Assembly: GCF_023674425.1 (NCBI RefSeq)
Contig: NZ_CP098401.1
Span: 1,736,001-1,800,000 of the forward strand
Reading direction: 5' to 3'
Length of the DNA stretch: 64,000 bases
From: Sphingomonas donggukensis
Lineage (GTDB): Bacteria; Pseudomonadota; Alphaproteobacteria; Sphingomonadales; Sphingomonadaceae
Position 1 is the first letter of the stretch. Each line of letters opens with the position of its first letter. The position numbers and the translations under genes are program-made. Positions 17,177-28,800 of the stretch are shown here, piece by piece. The notes beneath the pieces were generated by a model. That model did not search any database. It saw only the letters and a list, made by a program, of their open reading frames with translations, and had not been told where the DNA came from.

Positions 17177-17908
17177 ATGAGCTGGACCGACGAACGCATC
17201 GATACGCTGCGCACCCTGTGGGAGGGCGGCCAGACCGCGAGCCAGATCGCAGAGGCGCTGGGCGGGGTCAGCCGCAATGCCGTGATCGGCAAGGCGCACC
17301 GCCTGGGGCTGCAGTCGCGCCCGTCGCCGGTGAAGCCCAACGAACCCGAGGCCAAGGCCGCGGCGAAGCCGGCGCCCGCCGCCAAAGCCGCGCCGCCGCC
17401 CGCTCCGCCCGCCGAGGAGGTGCCGTTCGACACCGCTCCGCCGGCGCCCCCCGCCCCGCCTGCCGCGCCCAAGCCTGCGACGCCCGTCGCGATGGCCGAC
17501 GACGACGTGGACGATGCGGACGACGAGGCCCCGGCTGCTTCGCCGGCAGAGGCGCGCCCGGCCGCCGACGTCCCGGTCATGCGATCGGTCGGTCCCGGCG
17601 GCTTCCTGCGCCAGAATCCGGGCGAGCAGGCGGCACCGATTACGCCTGCCCCGCCGCGCCGCCTGGTGCCGGCCAAGCCGAGCGAGGCGATCGCGGGCAA
17701 GACGAGCCTGCTCGACCTGAACGACCGCATCTGCAAATGGCCGCTGGGGCATCCGGGCGAGCCCGACTTCCACTTCTGCGGCGACAAGGTGAACCCGGGC
17801 TTCCCGTACTGCGTCGCGCATTGCGGCCATGCGTATCAGGCACAGCTGCCGCGCCGCGACCGGCGTCCGCCGCCGCCGCTGCCCTACGGCGGCCCGCGCG
17901 TCCGCTAA
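17177..17908 (+). CDS. gcrA: GcrA cell-cycle regulator
   Basis: This 243-residue protein has the GcrA N-terminal DNA-binding domain (MSWTDERIDTLRTLWEGG, SRNAVIGKAHRLGL, residues 1-50). An unusually long Ala/Pro linker (about 55-165) follows. The conserved C-terminal block contains CKWPLGHPG and four Cys (CKWP, FCGDK, PYCVAHC). GcrA binds sigma-70 RNA polymerase at CcrM-methylated GANTC promoters and drives S-phase genes. Caulobacter GcrA is about 173 residues, so the linker is expanded here. A possible zinc site from the Cys residues is my inference. Confidence 0.95.
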   Translation: MSWTDERIDTLRTLWEGGQTASQIAEALGGVSRNAVIGKAHRLGLQSRPSPVKPNEPEAKAAAKPAPAAKAAPPPAPPAEEVPFDTAPPAPPAPPAAPKPATPVAMADDDVDDADDEAPAASPAEARPAADVPVMRSVGPGGFLRQNPGEQAAPITPAPPRRLVPAKPSEAIAGKTSLLDLNDRICKWPLGHPGEPDFHFCGDKVNPGFPYCVAHCGHAYQAQLPRRDRRPPPPLPYGGPRVR

Positions 17909-17975
17909 TGCCCGCGTAACAATAGATAGAGGCGCGGCAGGCCGATCGGGTTGGCCGCGCGCCGGCCCCGGTCGC

Positions 17976-18413
17976 CTATTCGAGCGCGAGCCGCGCTTCG
18001 CGAATCAGTCGGGTGGCACTCGACAGGCGCCGCGTCTCGAGCCGGTCGAGCTTTTCGGCGCACAGGCCATCGGCGACCGCCTGCAACTGGCCGAGATAGG
18101 GCTTGGCCGCATCGGTCAGGCGCAGTCCCTTGGCGCGGCGATCGCCCTCGAACGGCACGCGCTCGACCAGCCCCTGCGCTTCGAGCGCATGGAGCTGGCG
18201 CACCAGCGTCGGCCCCTCGATCCCGACCATATCGGCCAGCTCGCGCTGGGTGACCAGCCCCGGCAGAGCATCGATCCAGTAGAGCACGGTGGCGCGCGCG
18301 AGCGTCAGCCCGCCGGGCCGCAGCCGTTCGTCCATATGCGACCGCCATTTGCGCCCGAGCAGGACGCATTCGCGGACGAAATCGAGTTGGGGGCGGTCGT
18401 CTTCGATCTTCAC
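17976..18413 (-). CDS. MarR-family transcriptional regulator
   Basis: This 145-residue protein has a winged helix typical of MarR (GLVTQRELADMVGIEGPTLVRQLHALEAQGLVER, residues about 55-90). The wing follows as DRRAKGLRLTDAA. MarR proteins are dimeric repressors released by small ligands. It is transcribed away from the lasso-like genes, sharing a 72-base divergent gap with the candidate small ORF, so it may control them; that is inference. No clean MarR operator palindrome was found in the gap. Confidence 0.92.
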   Translation of the reverse strand: MKIEDDRPQLDFVRECVLLGRKWRSHMDERLRPGGLTLARATVLYWIDALPGLVTQRELADMVGIEGPTLVRQLHALEAQGLVERVPFEGDRRAKGLRLTDAAKPYLGQLQAVADGLCAEKLDRLETRRLSSATRLIREARLALE

Positions 18414-18485
18414 GTCCTCTCCATTGTCCGCGACCGCGACAAATGCAACGCCGCTCGGACGTTCGATAGTAGGCTAGCCAGTCGG

Positions 18486-18605
18486 ATGCGCAAGCGGACT
18501 ATTGCGCCGCGAATCGTTCCGCAGCGGATCGATTTCGGCTTGTGCGTCCGGGCCGAACCGGCTTGGCTTCGCGTCCTGTCCCTTTCCGGAACCGTTCCAG
18601 CATGA
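18486..18605 (+). CDS. Candidate 39-residue ORF, possible RiPP precursor
   Basis: A short ORF with an ATG at 18486 ends in TGA overlapping the cyclase start (ATGA). The cyclase ATG has no good Shine-Dalgarno, so coupling to this ORF would explain its translation. If it were a lasso precursor, the core could begin at a Gly near residue 18 with Glu at core position 7. However, the usual leader Thr at position -2 is absent (Asp instead) and the leader is short. The frame is also open far upstream as a MarR shadow. Existence as a gene is uncertain. Confidence 0.3.
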   Translation: MRKRTIAPRIVPQRIDFGLCVRAEPAWLRVLSLSGTVPA

Positions 18606-20488
18606 GCTTCTACGGTTGTGTCGCTGACGATCCGCACGCCCCGGTCGCGATCGACCGCGGCCTGCGCGTAGTGACGCTGGGGCATGCGCGCGCGCAGCGG
18701 CAGTGGGCGGGGGACGGCGTGCGGATGGCGGCGGCGGACGGCGCCACGCTCGCGACCGCGCCGGGCGGCTGCGCGGCGCTGCTCGACGGGTACATCCACA
18801 ATCGCGCCGATCTGGAGGCTGCACTTGCGCTCGCCCCCGGCGAAGCGGCGAGCGACGCGGCGCTGCTGCTGGCGGCCTATCGCCGCTGGAGCGACGAGTG
18901 CGCCGATCATGTCGTCGGCGATTATGCCTTCGTTTTATGGGACGGCGCGCGGCGACGACTGCTGATGGTGGTGGAGCCGGGCGGCATGCGCCCGCTGTTC
19001 TACGCGGTTCGCGCCGATGGCCTCGCCTTCGCGAACGAACCCCGCGCGCTGCTGACCGATCCCGACGTCGACCGCACGATCGACGCGACGCGCGTCGCCC
19101 ACTGGCTGGCGCTGATCCCGCCGCCGCCCGAGCGCAGCTTCTTCGCCGGGATCCGCCGCGTGCCGCCGGGCGGGCGCGCGACGTGGCAGGCGGGCGGCAC
19201 GGTGAGGACCGGGATGTGGTGGCACCCCGAACGCCTGCCGATGCTGAACTTGCGCGACCACCGCGATTACGCCGACGCGGTACGCGCTGCGCTGCGCAGC
19301 GCGGTTGCCTGCCGCATCGGTACGGGCGACGAGCGGATCGGGTCGCATCTGTCGGGCGGACTCGACAGCGGCGGCGTGACCGCGCTGGCGGCGGCTGTGC
19401 TTGGCGAACAGGGCCGGCGGCTGACCGCTTTCACGGCGGTGCCCGCGCGTGCCGTCGCCGACCCCGCCGGGCGCTTCGCCGACGAATGGGCGCACGCCGC
19501 CGCGGTCGCCGCGCGCCATCCGGCGATCGACCATGTCGCGGTTTCGAACGACGACCGGCCCGTGATGGAAGTCATCGCCGCGCGCGAACAGGCCCAGGAC
19601 GTGCCCCTGTTCAACCTGTCGAACATGGTGTGGGCCGACGCGATCGATCGCCGCGCCCGCGACGCCGGGGTCGGCGTGATGCTGACCGGATCGATGGGGA
19701 ACATGACGTTCAGCTACGACGGCGCGCTGCTGACCGCGCAATTGCTGCGCGCCGGGCGGATCGGCGCGGCGCTCGCTAGCGCATGGGCGATGCGGCGGCA
19801 CCGCGGCTGGCCGGTGCATGCGGTCGCCGCCCACCTTGCGTCGGCGGCGCTGCCGCCCGCCTGGGAGCGGGTGCTGCGCCGCATCGCGGGCATGAAACCG
19901 GCCGAATTCGGCGATTATTCGGCGATGCACCGCGCGCTGCTGGACGACAGTGGCCTCGCGGCGCATCCGCTGACCGATGGCGGTGCGATGCGGCGGCTCC
20001 ACCCGCACGACAGCCGGGCGCTGCGCCTCGCAGTCATGCGGCGCAACGACGTGCAGGGCGAATTCGCGACCGGCACGCGGCGGCTGTACGGCATCGACAC
20101 GCGCGACCCGACCCACGACCGCCGCCTGACCGAGCTGTGCTTGTCGATCCCGGAAGAGCAGTTTCGCCACGGCGGCATGCCGCGATCGATTGCGCGGACG
20201 GTGCTGGCCGATATCCTGCCGCCGATGGTGGTGCAGGAACAGCGGACCGGGTTGCAGGCGGCGGACTGGGCCTACGGCTTCGACGCGGCGGTGCCGGGGT
20301 TGCGGGAGGAAGCGACGCGCCAGCGCGCCAGCCGGTCGCTCGGGCGCTGGATCGACCTCGAGCGTGTGCAGCGGTCGCTCGACGGCTGGCGCGGGCCGGG
20401 ATCGGCGAGCGTCACCGAAGCGGTCGCGATCACCCGCGCGCTGGCGGCGGGCCGGTTCGTCCGGCGGATCGAGGGGGGCAACGCGTGA
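18602..20488 (+). CDS. Asparagine-synthetase-like macrolactam synthetase (lasso C type)
   Basis: This is a 628-residue protein. Its N-terminal glutaminase-like domain (about 1-210) has no Cys at residue 2 (MSFYGC), so it should lack glutaminase activity. The ATP-pyrophosphatase domain has the P-loop SGGLDS at 251-256. Asparagine synthetase homologues of this form adenylate an Asp/Glu side chain and close the macrolactam ring of lasso peptides. The downstream B2-type protease, overlapping by GTGA, supports that role. Alternatives are a general amidotransferase or an orphan enzyme. No convincing precursor or RRE (B1/PqqD-like) gene lies next to it. Confidence 0.85.
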   Translation: MSFYGCVADDPHAPVAIDRGLRVVTLGHARAQRQWAGDGVRMAAADGATLATAPGGCAALLDGYIHNRADLEAALALAPGEAASDAALLLAAYRRWSDECADHVVGDYAFVLWDGARRRLLMVVEPGGMRPLFYAVRADGLAFANEPRALLTDPDVDRTIDATRVAHWLALIPPPPERSFFAGIRRVPPGGRATWQAGGTVRTGMWWHPERLPMLNLRDHRDYADAVRAALRSAVACRIGTGDERIGSHLSGGLDSGGVTALAAAVLGEQGRRLTAFTAVPARAVADPAGRFADEWAHAAAVAARHPAIDHVAVSNDDRPVMEVIAAREQAQDVPLFNLSNMVWADAIDRRARDAGVGVMLTGSMGNMTFSYDGALLTAQLLRAGRIGAALASAWAMRRHRGWPVHAVAAHLASAALPPAWERVLRRIAGMKPAEFGDYSAMHRALLDDSGLAAHPLTDGGAMRRLHPHDSRALRLAVMRRNDVQGEFATGTRRLYGIDTRDPTHDRRLTELCLSIPEEQFRHGGMPRSIARTVLADILPPMVVQEQRTGLQAADWAYGFDAAVPGLREEATRQRASRSLGRWIDLERVQRSLDGWRGPGSASVTEAVAITRALAAGRFVRRIEGGNA

Positions 20489-20922
20489 GCCTTGCCACGC
20501 TCGGGCGATGGCGCGCGCTGGACGGGGAGCGGCGGCGCGCGGTGGCGGAGGCGTTCGCGGCGCTGATCGTGGCATCCGCAATGGTGAAGCTGCTGCCGTT
20601 CCGCCATATCGCGCGCACCGCGACCCGGCCCGTGCGGGCGCCCACCGCTGCCGATCCCGCCGCGACGATCGCGCTGGTCGCCTGGGCGGTGCGCACTGCC
20701 GCGCGCCGCGCCCGGTTTCGCGCGGTATGCATCGAACAGGGGCTGGCGGCGCAGGCGATGCTGCGGCGGCGCGGGGTGGCGGCGACGCTGCACTACGGCG
20801 TCGCGCAGGACGGCGGCGTGCTGACCGCGCACGTCTGGGTCCGCGTCGGCAGCGTCGATGTCGTGGGATGCGAGGAAGCGCCGAAATTCCGCCTGCTCGC
20901 GAGCTTCGACCCCGCCGACTGA
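20485..20922 (+). CDS. Lasso-peptide B2-type transglutaminase-like protease
   Basis: This 145-residue protein matches the transglutaminase-core-3 fold of lasso B2 leader peptidases. It has an N-terminal helical part with LLPFRHIA, then RAVCIEQGLAAQAMLRRRGV with the proposed nucleophile Cys82, and TAHVWVRVGSVD with His116 and possibly Asp125. B2 proteins cut the leader after the RRE protein B1 delivers the precursor. No RRE domain is fused here and no B1 gene is adjacent. The GTG start overlaps the cyclase stop as GTGA. Confidence 0.85.
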   Translation: MSLATLGRWRALDGERRRAVAEAFAALIVASAMVKLLPFRHIARTATRPVRAPTAADPAATIALVAWAVRTAARRARFRAVCIEQGLAAQAMLRRRGVAATLHYGVAQDGGVLTAHVWVRVGSVDVVGCEEAPKFRLLASFDPAD

Positions 20923-21011
20923 GCCGGCGGGGCACTTCGCAGCCGCGGGGCGTGACGCGCGCGCCGGGGCTGCTAGGTTGTCGACGACAAATCAGAGGGG
21001 CCGTCATTTCC

Positions 21012-24408
<3,397 letters not shown>

Positions 24409-24425
<17 letters not shown>

Positions 24426-24960
24426 AGCCAGCGCCGCGCGCGCGCGACTGAATGCCGATGTCGTCCGCGTCGCCGCGGGCGACCGGGCGGCATTGCAGCG
24501 CGTGTACGACGCGACGTCGGCCAAGCTGTTCGGCATCTGCCTGCGCATCTCTGGCGACCGCGAGGCGGCGGAGGACGCGCTGCAGGACACCTTCCTAAAG
24601 GTGTGGCGCCGCGCGAACCGGTTCGACGCGGCACGGGCGAGCGCGATCACGTGGCTGTGCCTGCTGGCGCGCGGCACCGCGATCGACGCGCGGCGCGTGA
24701 CGATGCGTACGGCAGCGGGCATGGGCGCGGTCGCCGAACACGCGCTTGTCGAGGGGCAGGCCCCAGAAATCGATGCGCTCGCGCTTGAGAATTGCCTGTC
24801 GCTGCTCGACGACGGACAGCAACAATTCATCCGTTCGGCCTATTTCGACGGATATAGCTACGCCGAACTGGCGCAACAGGCAGCGATGCCGCTCGCGACG
24901 ATGAAGAGCCGGATTCGTCGTGGGCTGCTCGCGCTCAGGAGATGTCTCGACGATGCCTGA
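24409..24960 (+). CDS. ECF-type RNA polymerase sigma factor
   Basis: This 183-residue protein has sigma region 2 (FGICLRISGDREAAEDALQD..., about 40-70) and region 4 (SYAELAQQAAMPLATMKSRIRRGL, about 145-170) and no region 1 or 3, which marks an extracytoplasmic-function sigma. I chose ATG 24409; GTG 24403 is possible. It overlaps the amidohydrolase gene by 17 bases and the anti-sigma gene by 8, a typical sigma/anti-sigma pair. Its targets are unknown. Confidence 0.92.
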
Positions 24961-25660
24961 CGGGCAGGGACAGGACATGGACGACCCGAACATCGCGCGC
25001 GACGCGATGGCAGGCGAACTCGCGCTCGGCGTGCTCGAGGGTGAGGAGCGCGCGGTGGCTTTGCGCCGGTTGCTCGCCGAACCCGATTTCGCACGCGATG
25101 TGGAAGACTGGCAGACGCGGCTCGCGCCGATGCTCGACGCCATCCCGGCGGTAGAGGCGCCCGCGGGTGCATGGTCGGCGATCGCCGCGCGGATCGACGG
25201 CGTGGCGAGCGTCGCGGTCGCGCGCTGGCGTGCGCTGGCGCTCGCGACCAGCGCGGTCGCCGCATGCCTGGCGGTCGCGCTGGTGTGGCGCCCGGCGGCA
25301 CCGCTGCCACCGCCGCCCGCCCCGCCCGAGATGCTGCTGGCGCAGCTGGGCGCCGATCCCGCCAAGCCGTTGGTGACCGCGCAATATGACGCGACCAGCG
25401 GGCGGCTGCGCGTGCGGACCGCCAACATGCCGGCGGGCGAGAAGGCGCCCGAGCTGTGGGTGATCGGCGCCGACGCGACGCCGCGGTCGCTCGGCTTCGT
25501 GCCGCTCGAAGGCCCGGCAGACTATGCGATCGACGCGGGCTTGCGCCGGCGGCTGATCGATGGCGTGACGATCGCCGTGACGCTGGAGCCGCGCTCCGCA
25601 ACGCCCCACGCCGCCCCCAGCAGCGCCCCGCTCGGCACCGCGCGCCTCACTCTGGTCTGA
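24953..25660 (+). CDS. RskA-like anti-sigma factor
   Basis: This 235-residue protein has an N-terminal cytoplasmic anti-sigma helix bundle (about 1-75). One membrane helix follows (about 90-112, LALATSAVAACLAVALVW), then a Pro-rich linker and a periplasmic domain ending ELWVIGADATPRSLGFV... as in RskA. It should sequester the adjacent ECF sigma until regulated proteolysis. No zinc-binding HxxxCxxC motif is visible. It overlaps the sigma stop by eight bases. Confidence 0.88.
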   Translation: MPDGQGQDMDDPNIARDAMAGELALGVLEGEERAVALRRLLAEPDFARDVEDWQTRLAPMLDAIPAVEAPAGAWSAIAARIDGVASVAVARWRALALATSAVAACLAVALVWRPAAPLPPPPAPPEMLLAQLGADPAKPLVTAQYDATSGRLRVRTANMPAGEKAPELWVIGADATPRSLGFVPLEGPADYAIDAGLRRRLIDGVTIAVTLEPRSATPHAAPSSAPLGTARLTLV

Positions 25661-25784
25661 CGCACCGGCCAGCCTGACGCCCAGCGATCGGACCCGTCCG
25701 GCCTGCGGAGTGCGGGCGGGCGCCGTCCCCCTGAACGCAGACATCCCGCCGCCCCTGCCGGGGCAACGGGATGGAACTGTCCGG

Positions 25785-25816
25785 CTGCCGGCCCCCGACG
25801 CTTAGGGGGCCGGCAG
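25785..25816. terminator. Strong hairpin terminator between convergent operons
   Basis: CTGCCGGCCCCC and GGGGGCCGGCAG form a perfect 12-bp GC stem with an 8-base loop. It lies between the anti-sigma gene (plus) and the giant RTX gene (minus). There is no T-run on either side, so it may work bidirectionally as a transcription block. Confidence 0.7.
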
Positions 25817-25823
25817 ACCGCCA

Positions 25824-28800
25824 TCAGGGAAGGACCGGTGCGACCAGGAAGTCCGGCACCACCGCCGGGGGGGCCGGCATGTGGAACACATAGTCCTGGC
25901 CCGGCTGGTACCCGTCGACGCCGTTGGCATTGACCACCAGGAACGTGCTGCCCGACAGGTCGCCGGCGTTGGGCGTGAAGAACACCGCCGCTCCGCCTGT
26001 CAGCTGCGCGCCGATCGACGCCGCAAGGTCGTCGTTGAACGATGCGGTGTTGAGCGCGCCTCCCGACACGCTGGCATAGCTGTCGTGCGTGCCGCCGATG
26101 CGGATCACGTCGCTGGCATAGTCGAAGTCGGGGAAGCTATCATATCCGGTGCCGCTCGACTGGGCCGCCCCGGTGTAGGTCAGCAGATCCTGGCCGGCGC
26201 CCGTCGATAGGGTGACCGGCTGGGTCGCCCCCGACAGGTCGAACATGTCCGACCCGTTCGCACCCAGCGTCAGGACGACGCCGTTGGCGAAGCGGAACTG
26301 CTCGACGTTGACGAAGCTGGTGGTCTCCATCCCGTTCGCGTTGGCGAAGGTGACGTTGCTGCCGGCGCCGCGCGTGATCGTATAGTCGTTGTAATTGCCC
26401 TCCAGCACGCCGGTATCGGTGCCCGATCCGCCGTCGACGATGTTGCTGCCCATGCCACCGTGCAGCACGTCGTTGCCGGTGCCGCCCGACAGCGTGTCGT
26501 CGTCACCCTCGCCATAGAGCGTATCGTTGCCGGTGCCGCCGGCAAGGTTGTCGTCGCCGTCGCCGCCGTGGATCACGTCGTTGCCGTTGCGTCCGAAGAT
26601 GAAGTCGTCGCCGGTCCCGCCGAAGATGAGGTCGCCGAACAGCCCGCCCTGGAGGTTGTCGTCGTTAGGCGTGCCCGCCGGCCCGGCCTCCAGCGTGCCG
26701 TCGATGTGGATCGTCACCGCCTCGACCGTCACGGCATCATGGGTGTCGGTGATGCGCACGTTGAAGGTCGCATCGACGCTCTGCCCCGGATCGAGGAAGT
26801 CGAGCGCCTCCGCCGTGAAGCTGTACACGCCCGTCACCGGATCGATCGAGAAGCCCGCGACGAGCGCGTCGATCTGCGTCGAGGTGAGCACCACCCCGTT
26901 GCCGACGACGGTGCCCTCGCCTGCCGTATGGCTGAAGCCGAAGGTGTCGCCGACGTCGTCGGTGACCTTCAGCGACCCGATGACCGCGATCGGCGCATCG
27001 CTTTCGGTCACGGCCTGGACGATACGCGCGCCGCCTGCCGGGAAGGCGGGATTGGCGACCGAGACATGCATGTCGAAGGTCGTCCCGGCTGTCAGCGGAT
27101 TGGCGGGGCTGTCGTTGCCGAGGCCGGGGAACCGGTCGATCGCGACGGTGTAGGTGCCCGCGGGCAGCACGACCTGGATCATGCTGGCCAGGCTGTAGGT
27201 CTCGAGCGGATCCGAGCCGTTGTCGTCGTTGCGCGCGACGACATTGCCCTGCGCGTCATAGATCACGATCGTGGTATCGACGCCGAATTCGCCATTGCGC
27301 GGATTGTCGACATCGATCGTGACCGCGCTGCCGCCGGCACCGACGGTGAAGCTGTAGTGGTCGATGACGTCGGCGGTCGCGGTGCCGCGGATCGTGACGA
27401 ACGGTACCGTCGCCGCGCCGATCACCTGCGCGTCCAGCCCCTTGGCGAACAGTCCGTCGAGGCTGATCGCGGTGGCGATGCTGCCGTTGCCGGTCGCGCT
27501 GTCGAACAGCTGCGATCCGTTGACGATGGGGGCGTCGTTGGTGCCGTTGATCGTGAAGGTCACGACCTGTGCAGTGCCGTCGGCGGTGCGGACGGTGAAG
27601 CTTTCGCTGCGGCTGTCGCCGACCGCGATTTCCTGCACCGCGCGGGCGTCGTTGTCGACAACATAGGTGTACAGGCCGTCCGTGCGCACCACGAGCGAGC
27701 CGTAGGTTCCGGTGATGTCCTGCGCCTGGAACGAGGATTCGCCCGTGTCGGCATCGGTCACCGTCAGCGTGCCCGACACGCGGATGACGTGCATGTCGTT
27801 CGGACGCGTCACCACGTTGACGTCCTCGGTCACCGAAGCCGTCAGGGCGCCGCCAACGATCGCGGTATCCTGGGCGCCGTTCAGGGTGATCGTGAACGTG
27901 CCGGTGTTGGTGGCGTTGGTCGCCCCCGACCCGTCATCGACCATGATCGTGTAGCTGAGCGTGACCGCCTGCGTCAGCGCGTTGATCGCGGCGTCGTTCG
28001 GGGCGAAGGTATAGCTGCCGTCCGGGTTGACCGTCAGCGTTCCATAGGCGTCGTTGGTCGCGTTCTCGCTCGCCGATCCCGCGCGCGAGAAGGTGTATGT
28101 GCCGTTGGCATCCGCGTCGGTCAGGTCGCCGACCGGCGGCTGCGCGACGCGCAGCACCATGACGGAATGCGCAATCGAATCGATCCGCCCCGACACGTCC
28201 TGGAAATCGTCATAGGCCGCGGTGTCGTCATACGTCGCCAGCGATCCGCCCTGGAGCATCGGGCGATCATTGGTGCCCTCTATCCGAATCGTCACGACCT
28301 GGCTGGCGCTGCCGTCCTGCGACGTCACCGTGAAGCTGTCATAGGCGACCTCACCCGCGCCCAGCGCCTGGATCGACGGCTGGTCGTTGGGCGCCAGATA
28401 GCGCCACGCCCCGTCGGCGTTGATCGAGAAGGTGCCGTAGGTGCCCTGCACCCCCGTCTGCACCGCGGTATGCGCCTGGCCGGCATCGACGTCGCTCGTC
28501 ACGATCGTGCCGAGCGCCTTCAGGAAGCCGAAGCTGTTCGGATTATCCTCGACCACGGTCGCGCCGAACGATCCGGTCAGCGTCGCGGTGTCGTTGACGC
28601 CGTTGATCTGGACCGTGAACGTGGCGGTGGAGGTCGATCCGGCATTGTCGGTGACCGCGACCGTATAGCTGACGCTAGTCGGCGCGGTGAGCGCGTTGAT
28701 GGCCGCGGCGTTCGGCGCGAAGCTGTAGCTTCCGTCGGGGTTGAGCGTCAGCGTGCCGTAGGTCGTGTCGGGCGTGCCGGTCAGGCTGTAGGTATAGACG

